Shown here one piece after another: positions 26,800 through 33,149 of a stretch of 64,000 nucleotides of DNA. The notes below the pieces were generated by a model. That model saw only the letters and a program-made list of their open reading frames with translations. It did no database searches and was not told the origin of the DNA. Made by a program: the position numbers and the translations under genes. Within the stretch, counting starts at the first letter, position 1. Each line of letters opens with the position of its first letter. The DNA comes from Sphingomonas azotifigens NBRC 15497 (GTDB lineage: Bacteria > Pseudomonadota > Alphaproteobacteria > Sphingomonadales > Sphingomonadaceae): NCBI RefSeq assembly GCF_002091475.1, contig NZ_BCTR01000049.1:1-64000 (forward strand), in the 5' to 3' direction.

Positions 26800-27305
26800 G
26801 CGGCGGTCTCCGCCAGCATCAGCTCGATCGCCTCGACGATCCCGTTATGCGCGCCGCACCGGCAGAGATTGCCGCTCATCCGCTCGCGGATTTCCTCCCG
26901 CGTCACCGCGGCCGGCCCCGCTGCGATGTCCGGGGTGACGTAGCTCGGGTCTCCCCGCCGCAGTTCCTCCGCCATGGCGATCGCCGAGCAGATCTGGCCC
27001 GGGGTGCAATAGCCGCACTGGAGTCCGTCCCGCTCGACAAAGGCCCGCTGCAGCACGTGCAGTTCGCCGTTTGCGCCGGCGAGCCCCTCGATCGTGCGGA
27101 CCTCGCGCCCCTCCGCCTGCACGGCAAGCGTGAGGCAGGACAGGACGCGGTTCCCGTCGAGCAGGACCGTGCAGGCACCGCAGGCGCCCTGGTCGCATCC
27201 CTTCTTGGTGCCGGTAAGGTGGAGATGCTCGCGCAACAGGTCGAGCAGCGACACCCGGGCGTCGTCGGGCGGGGGAACCTCTGTATCGTTGACCCGTATC
27301 GACAT
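26796..27305 (-). CDS. paoA: [2Fe-2S] subunit of the aldehyde oxidoreductase
   Basis: This 169-residue protein has the plant-type ferredoxin cluster motif CDQGACGACTVLLDGNRVLSC and the second cluster motif CGYCTPGQ...CRCGAH. The start is ATG 27305, preceded by GGAGCGGAACC; an upstream extension of 26 codons has no ribosome site. With this start there is no Tat signal, unlike the E. coli periplasmic PaoA, so the complex is probably cytoplasmic. It is the first pao gene, 74 bases behind the MarR gene, and probably lies in one operon with it or under its control. Confidence 0.9.
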   Translation of the reverse strand: MSIRVNDTEVPPPDDARVSLLDLLREHLHLTGTKKGCDQGACGACTVLLDGNRVLSCLTLAVQAEGREVRTIEGLAGANGELHVLQRAFVERDGLQCGYCTPGQICSAIAMAEELRRGDPSYVTPDIAAGPAAVTREEIRERMSGNLCRCGAHNGIVEAIELMLAETAA

Positions 27306-27367
27306 GGTTCCGCTCCGTCCGCTGGCGCGCCGCCGCCCCGGCAGCGTCTCGGATGAAGATATAACGA

Positions 27368-27385
27368 AGTTCGGATTATTCAACT
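27368..27385. promoter_or_regulatory. Inverted repeat, possible MarR operator before paoA
   Basis: AGTT (27368-27371) and AACT (27382-27385) form an inverted repeat around 10 bases in an AT-richer gap between the MarR gene and paoA, overlapping the MarR stop codon. MarR proteins bind such spaced palindromes. The arms are short, so this is weak. Confidence 0.3.
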
Positions 27386-27811
27386 ATCGTCGTCAACGAT
27401 CTTCGTGATCATAGCGATGAAGCGGTCGCGCTCGTCGGGCGAAAGTCGCGAAAGCATTAGCAGATGCAGTTGGCGATAGGCCTCGACCATGCTTCGGGCA
27501 CAGGCCGCGCCGGCCGCGGACAAGGACAGCGCTACCGCCCGGCGATCGGCCTCGATGCGCTCGCGTTTGAGGAATCCGCGCTTCACCAGCCGATCTGTGG
27601 CCGACGACAGGGTGGTCGTGGGCACGCCGAGGAAGCGCGCAACGTCGGTCGGGCCGCAACCTTCATGCTCGGCCACATAGAGCAAGACGGCCTTGTCCAG
27701 CTCGGCCAGCGGGCGCTCGGAACGGAGCGCGTCGGCCAGCTTGTATCGGCGCGCGAAGGTTTCGAACGCGGTGCCGAGCGCGGCAAGCTGGTCTTCGGTC
27801 GGATCACTCAT
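27380..27811 (-). CDS. MarR-family regulator, likely of paoABC
   Basis: This 143-residue winged-helix regulator has the MarR core: LAELDKAVLLYVAEHEGCGPTDVARFLGVPTTTLSSATDRLVKRGFLKRERIEADRRAVALSLS in overlapping segments, including the helix-turn-helix TDVARFLGVPTTTLSSATDRL and the wing with D-RR. Most MarR proteins repress an adjacent operon and release DNA on binding a phenolic or aldehyde ligand. It lies directly upstream of paoABC in the same direction with a 74-base gap, so control of the oxidoreductase is the simple reading. Confidence 0.88.
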   Translation of the reverse strand: MSDPTEDQLAALGTAFETFARRYKLADALRSERPLAELDKAVLLYVAEHEGCGPTDVARFLGVPTTTLSSATDRLVKRGFLKRERIEADRRAVALSLSAAGAACARSMVEAYRQLHLLMLSRLSPDERDRFIAMITKIVDDDS

Positions 27812-27857
27812 CCGCCCCGCATATCGCGTGCCGGCCGCGATTGGCCAGTGGGGGTGG

Positions 27858-28199
27858 CTACGTCAGTACGTGTCGAGGATCGTCGGCCGCTTCCGAAATC
27901 GTCCAGATCAACCCGAGCACCGACAAGCCCATCACCGCGAGTACCAAGGATAGCAGTGAGACAGACGGCCGTCCGCTGACCCAGATTTGCCACGCCATCA
28001 GCATGATCGGCGACGATCCCACCGTTACCCAGCACGAAACCGCCCCCGCGATCATCCCGACCAGCGAGCACCACGCGCCGTGGCGATGCCGACGCGGCAA
28101 GGTTCGCATGACCCGATCGGTGAAGCCACCATCCTCGACCGGCCCGTCGAAGCTCCGCCGGAGCAGGGCGTCGATTGCGTCGTCCGCTTCAGCCGACAT
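27858..28199 (-). CDS. Small membrane protein downstream of an ECF sigma factor, possible anti-sigma factor
   Basis: This 113-residue protein starts with an acidic soluble stretch (MSAEADDAIDALLRRSFDG) and has two hydrophobic segments in the second half (WCSLVGMIAGAVSCWVTVGS and SLLSLVLAVMGLSVLGLIWT). The gene overlaps the end of the sigma gene by 11 bases, so the two are translationally coupled. Position and topology fit a membrane anti-sigma factor, but I see no ZAS zinc motif (HxxxCxxC), so this remains inference. Confidence 0.75.
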   Translation of the reverse strand: MSAEADDAIDALLRRSFDGPVEDGGFTDRVMRTLPRRHRHGAWCSLVGMIAGAVSCWVTVGSSPIMLMAWQIWVSGRPSVSLLSLVLAVMGLSVLGLIWTISEAADDPRHVLT

Positions 28200-28761
28200 G
28201 CTGTTTGTCCTCCTTCGTTCCGGGCTGCCACTCGGCCAACAACGCGCGCAACCGTGCCTTGCCGCGCGCGGCATGCGACTTCACCGTCCCGAGCGGCAGG
28301 GACAGCACATAGGCTGCTTCCTCGTGGCTCAGCCCCAATTGGACGCAATGCAACAGCACCGCCTGCTCGGCGAGCGGCAGCCGCCGGATGGCGCTTTCGA
28401 CGTCGATGCGGAGATCGATCGCATGCGACGGTGCAGGCTCCGGCGCTGCCGCCTCGTTCTCGTGGATGCCGACGACAGCGACCGGCTTTCGTCGGGACTG
28501 AAGGAAGCACGAATAGGCGATCCGATACAGCCAGGTGGAAAAGCGCGCATCGCCGCGAAACTGCTCCAGCTTGCGCCAGGCCAGCACGAACGTTTCCTGC
28601 GCCAGGTCATCCGCCGCCGCCTCGTCGCCGTACAACAGGCGACGAAGCTGTGCGCGGATCATGCCTTGATGCCGACGCACCAGTTCCTCGAATGCCCGTC
28701 GGTCGTTGCTCGCCTGCGCGCGGACGACCAGTGCCTGATCAGGGTGCCCCGCGTCCCGCAC
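28189..28761 (-). CDS. ECF sigma factor
   Basis: This 190-residue sigma factor has region 2 (RAFEELVRRHQGMIRAQLRRLL, then DDLAQETFVLAWRKL and ARFSTWLYRIAYSCFLQSRRK) and region 4 (IRRLPLAEQAVLLHCVQLGLSHEEAAYVLSLPLGTVKSHAARGKARLR in overlapping parts). The start is taken as GTG at 28761, two bases after the stop of the upstream gene, because the canonical region 2 begins shortly after; an in-frame ATG further up would overlap that gene by 85 bases. It forms a coupled three-gene set with the small membrane proteins on either side. Confidence 0.9.
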   Translation of the reverse strand: MRDAGHPDQALVVRAQASNDRRAFEELVRRHQGMIRAQLRRLLYGDEAAADDLAQETFVLAWRKLEQFRGDARFSTWLYRIAYSCFLQSRRKPVAVVGIHENEAAAPEPAPSHAIDLRIDVESAIRRLPLAEQAVLLHCVQLGLSHEEAAYVLSLPLGTVKSHAARGKARLRALLAEWQPGTKEDKQHVG

Positions 28762-28763
28762 GG

Positions 28764-29141
28764 TCAGCGGCGCGTGTCGATGCGGCTGAACCACCAGCTG
28801 GCGAGATAGCCAAGACCCGTCATCAACGGCAACAGGCCGATTCCCCACAAGGACGCGATGCTCCTTCCATCGTCGAGCCGGAACGGCAGGGCGACGACCA
28901 TCGCCATGATGCCAAGTCCCGCAGCGACCAGCACCAGACCCCGGCGACGCTCCGAGAAGTTCGCCTGTGGATCGGCAAGCAGCAGGGCGGGAAGCTCCAC
29001 GCCCTTTTCTGCGATCTGCACCAATGCCCGGTAGCGCGCCTCTACCTGCAAGCGCCGATAGCGGAAGAAGATCAGGGCGATCAGCACCGGCGCGAGCATC
29101 ATCGCCGTGAAGGATAGTGTTTGCTCATTCATCGTCGTCAT
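28764..29141 (-). CDS. Small membrane protein upstream of the ECF sigma gene
   Basis: This 125-residue protein has an N-terminal helix (SFTAMMLAPVLIALIFF), a basic linker (RYRRLQVEARYRALVQIAEKG) and two further helices (GLVLVAAGLGIMAMVVALPF and GIGLLPLMTGLGYLASWWF). It resembles small inner-membrane proteins (DUF6249-like) often encoded just before ECF sigma genes. Two ATG codons, at 29141 and 29132, are possible. I cannot assign a biochemical role; a sensory or accessory role for the sigma factor is inferred from coupling. Confidence 0.75.
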   Translation of the reverse strand: MTTMNEQTLSFTAMMLAPVLIALIFFRYRRLQVEARYRALVQIAEKGVELPALLLADPQANFSERRRGLVLVAAGLGIMAMVVALPFRLDDGRSIASLWGIGLLPLMTGLGYLASWWFSRIDTRR

Positions 29142-29258
29142 CCCGTTCGCAACTTGATTGTGCCTTAGCCGCAACCCGGACCTGGGCGCAGCACCAGCGG
29201 CGGCGTGAAGACCATGGGACCGCCGGGTGTTCGCGCCCCCCGGTGTCGCCTCGATGCT

Positions 29259-29774
29259 TCAGCCACTTGGATGCATGGGAAGCCCGCATTGGATGCAGAC
29301 GCAGCCCCGATTTTCCTTCGTGCCGGAGAAACCAGGGTTCCGCTCGCCGAATCTCCGCGGATCTCGGTGCATGAAATCCGCCATCAGCGACAAATAGTCG
29401 GGCAGTTGTGCGGCCAGTACCGCTCGCCCATGGCAGGTCAGCCTTACCCTCCTTGCGCGCGCGCCTCCCGTGGATGCGCTGGCAAGCAAGCCGCGCCGCA
29501 CCAGCGCGTTGATTGCTTCCGTTGCCACGGTCCGCGACACATCGAGCCGAGCAGCCAAATCACCGGGGAGGACACCTTCCTGCTCCGCCGCAAGATCGAT
29601 CACGATCATCGCCATGAAGCGCGTCGACGTCGTGCCATGCAAATCGAAGAACGCCTTCAGCTTTTGCGCGAGCTGGCTCCCCCGACGCAGTAGCCGAAGC
29701 GCATCGTCGACCGCGCCGACATCCATGTCGGGATATCGCGCTCGATACCGTTGCAGCATCTCCGAGCTCGACAT
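29259..29774 (-). CDS. MarR-family regulator with a cysteine-containing tail
   Basis: This 171-residue protein has a MarR-type winged-helix core: TSTRFMAMIVIDLAAEQEGVLPGDLAARLDVSRTVATEAINALVRRGLLA read in segments, then the wing GGARARRVRLTCHGRAVLAA. The last 30 residues extend beyond the usual family length and hold three cysteines (CVCIQC), which could sense metal or oxidation. The start ATG 29774 follows GAGGGAG. A repeat element lies within its last codons and a second copy upstream of the gene (see 29267 and 29940). Confidence 0.8.
   Translation of the reverse strand: MSSSEMLQRYRARYPDMDVGAVDDALRLLRRGSQLAQKLKAFFDLHGTTSTRFMAMIVIDLAAEQEGVLPGDLAARLDVSRTVATEAINALVRRGLLASASTGGARARRVRLTCHGRAVLAAQLPDYLSLMADFMHRDPRRFGERNPGFSGTKENRGCVCIQCGLPMHPSG
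29267..29296 (+). repeat. TTRGATGC pair, copy A
   Basis: Two copies of TTGGATGC start exactly 22 bases apart (29267 and 29289). The same pair with the same 22-base period occurs at 29940. The two copies also agree in the spacer (GC-TGGGA) and in AG after the second half. Two helical turns suggest a protein bound on one face. This copy lies in the 3' end of the MarR gene and upstream of the ECF set. Confidence 0.45.
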
Positions 29775-30366
29775 CTCCCTCAGAAAGAACACAAACCACC
29801 CTCTCAAACCGGGAGGCCTACTGCTTGCAGAGCCTGCCACCCCAACATGCCGGCCGCTGCGCCGACGTCAGCACCCGAAGGGATCGTGCACGCGGCCGAC
29901 GCACTTGCTTGCGGCCTGGGCATCCTGCCCCTCCATCCCTTAGATGCGTGGGAGGGGAGCTTTAGATGCAGCACGCCAGCGACCCGCGCCGGTTGGCCGC
30001 GGTCGGTGCGCCGAACAACCGCACCCGCTCTGCTTGGCATTTCCGGCGAACTGGACAGTTGCCGGGCTGTTCGCGGGCCCGACCAGCGCAGGGACCGGCA
30101 GCTTGAGCGCGCGCCGAAGGCTGCGACCGCAACGAACTTCTTCTTCTGCTGCCCCCGAATGCAGCGCGTGCCTGGCGCCTTCCGCAATCTCCGCACTCCA
30201 ATATCACGGCACCGCAATCTGGAATTTCAAAAGAAGTTGAAGATTGGAAACTTTGGGACAAAAATCGATTTTCCGGGCGTGCGCGGCTTTGTGTGTTACG
30301 GCTTTCCCGGTGCCGATTGTCATCAGAGGCAGGGTGCCTCTGACAAAGGAGTGCTTTGGGCGGCCG
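29775..30366. other. Divergent intergenic region MarR / FecI
   Basis: No gene is recognised in this stretch between the minus-strand MarR gene and the plus-strand sigma gene. It holds the repeat copy at 29940-29969, an AT-richer patch around 30190-30270 likely to contain the fecI-type promoter, and a small hairpin (CAGAGGC 30324-30330 with GCCTCTG 30336-30342) in the sigma gene leader. Confidence 0.5.
29940..29969 (+). repeat. TTRGATGC pair, copy B
   Basis: TTAGATGC at 29940 and again at 29962, start-to-start 22 bases, followed by AG. It matches copy A at 29267 in half-site, spacing and part of the spacer. It lies 166 bases upstream of the MarR ATG and about 400 bases upstream of the FecI-like sigma gene. 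It is a candidate operator of the MarR protein encoded between the two copies. Confidence 0.45.
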
Positions 30367-30936
30367 ATGATAGACGATGCGCAGTTGGAGCGATGGTTTT
30401 GCGACGAGGTGCTTCCACTGGAGGCCTCGCTGACCCGCTATCTGCGCCGCAATTGGCGGGCCTCCGAGCAGATCATGGACATCCGGCAGGACATATACGA
30501 AGCGGCGCTGACCGGCGGCCGACAGGGCCTGCCGGGCAATACCGCGGGGTTCGTGTTCACGATCGCGCGCAACATCCTGATCAACCGATCGAAGCGCGAA
30601 CGAATCGTGCAGTTCGAGCAGTTCGCCGACATGGAAAGCGTCGAGCAGGCAGTGGATCTTTCGGCGACCGACCGCCATCTCGACGCCCGCGACGCACTGC
30701 GTCGGGCGCAGGAAGGGATCGAGCGCCTTCCGCCGCGCTGCCGCGAAGTCGTCCGGCTTCGCAAGATCGAAGGGCTTTCCACCCGCGAGGCCGCGGCGCG
30801 CATGGGCGTCGGCATCGACACGATCGAGCGTCAGCTGGTGCTGGGCATCCGCGCGATGACCGACGCCATGCTGGGCGGCTCAGGCAAGATCCAGCGCAGG
30901 GCGGCGGCCGGTACCAGCAAGGTGCGCCGCCGATGA
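30367..30936 (+). CDS. FecI-like ECF sigma factor
   Basis: This 189-residue sigma factor has region 2 (LEASLTRYLRRNWRASEQIMDIRQDIYEAAL, NTAGFVFTIARNILINRSKRE) and region 4 (IERLPPRCREVVRLRKIEGLSTREAAARMGVGIDTIERQL read in parts). These features are typical of iron-starvation type FecI sigma factors. The start is the ATG at 30367; the nearest AGGAG lies 15 bases upstream, which is long, so initiation may use GGGCGG or another start. It overlaps fecR by four bases. Confidence 0.9.
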   Translation: MIDDAQLERWFCDEVLPLEASLTRYLRRNWRASEQIMDIRQDIYEAALTGGRQGLPGNTAGFVFTIARNILINRSKRERIVQFEQFADMESVEQAVDLSATDRHLDARDALRRAQEGIERLPPRCREVVRLRKIEGLSTREAAARMGVGIDTIERQLVLGIRAMTDAMLGGSGKIQRRAAAGTSKVRRR

Positions 30937-31970
30937 GCCGGGCCGAACAGATCGAAGAGATCGCCGCGCGCTGGATCGTTCGCCGCGAGAGCCCCGACTG
31001 GTCCGCGAAGGACGAGGCGGAGCTGACGACATGGCTCAACCAGTCCCTAGGACACAAGGCCGCCTTCTGGCGACTGCGCCAGGGCTGGGCCGCCGCTGAT
31101 CGGGTCGGCGCGCTGGGCTTCTCGCCGACGCGGTTTGGGTCGCGTCTGGCACAGCCCTGGCCGGCATGGCGAAAGGCCGCCCCGGGTATAGGCCTGGCCC
31201 TTGCGGCCTCGCTGGCGCTGGTGGTCGGCATTGGCACCGTCATGCTGTCGACGTCCGAGCCCCCTGCCCCCGCGCAGGTAGCCGTTCAGACCCCGGTTGG
31301 CATCCAGCGGACCATCGCGCTCGCCGATGGCAGCCGCGTCGAGTTGAATACCGCAACCTCCGTGCGTGCCGCGACCGGCCCGAACGGGCGGGAGATATGG
31401 CTCGACAAGGGCGAGGCCTATTTCGACATTGTGCATCGGCCGGATCGGCCGTTCGTGGTCCATGCCGGTTCCCGCACGGTAACCGTGCTGGGCACCCGCT
31501 TCACGGTGCGGCGGGACGGCGAAAAGGTGACGGTCGCCGTTCTGTCAGGTCGAGTCCGGGTAGAGGATGGGACCGCGGAATCGGGCACGCGCGCTGCGGT
31601 CATCGGGCAAGGCGACATCGCCTATGCCCAGGCGCGCGGCATCTTGGTTGCACTGGCCGCGCCGACGCGCGTGACCGCGATGACCGGATGGCGCGACGGC
31701 GTTCTGGTGTTCGACAACCAACGCCTCGCCGACGCAGTGGCCGACTTCAACCGCTATACGGACCGTCCGATCCGGATCAGCGACCCCGCGGTCGCCAACA
31801 TTCGCATCGGGGGCACGTTCCAGATCCGGAACAGCGCAGCCTTTCTAGACTTGCTGCGCTCGGCATATGGGCTGGAAGTGCGTGCGGGGCGGGACGAGAT
31901 CCTAGTGGCGCCTGAAGGCGGCACGGCGGAGGACGAAGGGCAGCAGCCTGCCCCACGGTCGGGCTCCTAA
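30933..31970 (+). CDS. FecR-family membrane sensor / anti-sigma factor
   Basis: This 345-residue protein has the N-terminal cytoplasmic sigma-binding domain (ARWIVRRESPDWSAKDEAELTTWLNQ), one transmembrane helix (about 87-105, GLALAASLALVVGIGTVML) and a periplasmic FecR domain (RTIALADGSRVELNTATSV, ARGPNGREIWLDKGEAYFDI-like, HAGSRTVTVLGTRF), ending in the secretin/TonB-like short domain (AVADFNRYTDRPIRI...FLDLLRSAYGLEVR). FecR proteins receive a signal from a TBDR with an N-terminal signalling domain. None of the three receptors in this window shows such a domain, and none is adjacent, so this pair is an orphan here. Confidence 0.92.
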   Translation: MSRAEQIEEIAARWIVRRESPDWSAKDEAELTTWLNQSLGHKAAFWRLRQGWAAADRVGALGFSPTRFGSRLAQPWPAWRKAAPGIGLALAASLALVVGIGTVMLSTSEPPAPAQVAVQTPVGIQRTIALADGSRVELNTATSVRAATGPNGREIWLDKGEAYFDIVHRPDRPFVVHAGSRTVTVLGTRFTVRRDGEKVTVAVLSGRVRVEDGTAESGTRAAVIGQGDIAYAQARGILVALAAPTRVTAMTGWRDGVLVFDNQRLADAVADFNRYTDRPIRISDPAVANIRIGGTFQIRNSAAFLDLLRSAYGLEVRAGRDEILVAPEGGTAEDEGQQPAPRSGS

Positions 31971-32017
31971 GAGCCCGCTTGGGAATTCGCGAACGAGCGA
32001 ATTCCCAAGCGGGCTCT
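31970..32017 (+). terminator. 21-bp perfect hairpin at the fecR stop
   Basis: Bases 31970-31990 pair perfectly with 31997-32017 around the 6-base loop GAACGA. The left arm begins AGAGCCCGCTTGGG and overlaps the last base of the fecR stop codon. No T-run follows. The stem is unusually long for a terminator and lies between convergent units. A 12-base part of the right arm (GAATTCCCAAGC) recurs at 35478-35489. Confidence 0.65.
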
Positions 32018-32048
32018 AATACCAACCTGCACGGCGAAGAACCTATCG

Positions 32049-32558
32049 TCAGGCGAACCGCCCCCGATAGAGCTGCAGACCCGAGGTTCCAGCCGCCGAT
32101 GTTCCGTCGCGGATCGTGGCGGCTTGGGGTGTCAGTGCCACGCTGCGGGGGAACGCCTCCAGCACCTGCTTGGCGGTACCGCGGTCCCCGACATTGACGC
32201 TGAGCAAGCGCGGTCCCGCATGGTTGACCAACAGCACGTAGACGAACCCGTAGCGCTCGCGAATCTCGACATGGTCGATGTCCGAAAAGGCGAGGCGGCT
32301 TTCGCGGAAAACCCGAAACCGGATGCCGTCGGGCGCGATCGCGAAGCGCGGGTTGATGCTGTTGTGCGACATGCCTCCCATGATGCCTGCACGGCGTAAA
32401 TAGAGGCCGCGTATCGGCACTGCCGTCGTGCCGTCCGGCATCGTTTCGAGCGGCACCGATGGGCGTTTCCTCGCCGCCATTCTGCGCAGAAGCACGACCG
32501 AGCCGATCACCGCGAACGCCAGCAGCGGCAGCACGGTGACAAGCGGCATCTCGTTCAC
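32049..32558 (-). CDS. Membrane-anchored protein of unknown function, PH-like
   Basis: This 169-residue protein has one N-terminal helix (VTVLPLLAFAVIGSVVLLRR) and a globular part whose pattern (GLYLRRAGIMGG, FAIAPDGIRFRVF, LAFSDIDHVEIRERYGFVYVLLVN) resembles bacterial PH-like domains. The start is GTG at 32558, overlapping the previous stop as GTGA, which indicates coupling with the gene before. It is the last gene of the autotransporter operon. No function can be assigned. Confidence 0.65.
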   Translation of the reverse strand: MNEMPLVTVLPLLAFAVIGSVVLLRRMAARKRPSVPLETMPDGTTAVPIRGLYLRRAGIMGGMSHNSINPRFAIAPDGIRFRVFRESRLAFSDIDHVEIRERYGFVYVLLVNHAGPRLLSVNVGDRGTAKQVLEAFPRSVALTPQAATIRDGTSAAGTSGLQLYRGRFA

Positions 32559-33148
32559 GATCCTTGTCCCTCAGGTTCCACCAACTGCATCCGAGCGAGT
32601 GCCCTGCGCATCGCGGGGCTGTCCGCGGCGGGATCGAGCCGGAGCGAAGTCCGCATCAGGCCCATCGACGCCCGGATCGCGAAGATCAGGATTTCGCCCG
32701 GCCTGATCGCGACGTCGAGTGGCGCTATCGCAGACGCGCCGGGCGCTCCCGCGACGTCGGCGAACAGCTGGTGCGTACCCGATGGCAGGGCGATCATCGT
32801 GAAGCGCTTGGGCATCAGTTGCGTGATCACCTTGTTGTCGACCGCCACGTCGAAGCCGAGCGACGACGCGACCGTGGCCTTGTCGCGCACCATCACAACC
32901 CAACCGCATCCATCGCGCGGCGGAAAGCCGAGCAGCTCGGCCTTTCGCGCGTCATTGGCCACCGGTACCCGGCGATTGCCGGCCCTCGCGTTCAATCCCG
33001 CGAACAATCCGCTGCTTAGCACCATCGGCAGGACATATTTGGTCGCCCCGAGATCCAGTCCCGGCGTGCTGACCTCAAGATAGGCCAGCAGGAGAAACAG
33101 CGCGGCGCCGACGCCCGTGGCGATCGCTAGGTTCCGAAGCTTTTTCAT
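32555..33148 (-). CDS. Membrane protein of unknown function in the autotransporter operon
   Basis: This 197-residue protein begins MKKLRNLAIATGVGAALFLLLAY, a signal anchor, followed by a second weakly hydrophobic stretch (VLPMVLSSGLFAGL) and a soluble domain with hydrophobic beta strands (TMIALPSGTHQLFADVAG, GEILIFAIRASMG). The ATG lies one base after the autotransporter stop, so the genes are co-transcribed. It might help the assembly or surface display of the autotransporter, by context only. Confidence 0.7.
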   Translation of the reverse strand: MKKLRNLAIATGVGAALFLLLAYLEVSTPGLDLGATKYVLPMVLSSGLFAGLNARAGNRRVPVANDARKAELLGFPPRDGCGWVVMVRDKATVASSLGFDVAVDNKVITQLMPKRFTMIALPSGTHQLFADVAGAPGASAIAPLDVAIRPGEILIFAIRASMGLMRTSLRLDPAADSPAMRRALARMQLVEPEGQGS

Positions 33149-33149
33149 C

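Noticed and set aside
27123..27140. GCAAG-like direct repeat with one mismatch inside the paoA coding region.
   Set aside because: It lies in coding DNA, has no promoter context and belongs to no unit of the module.
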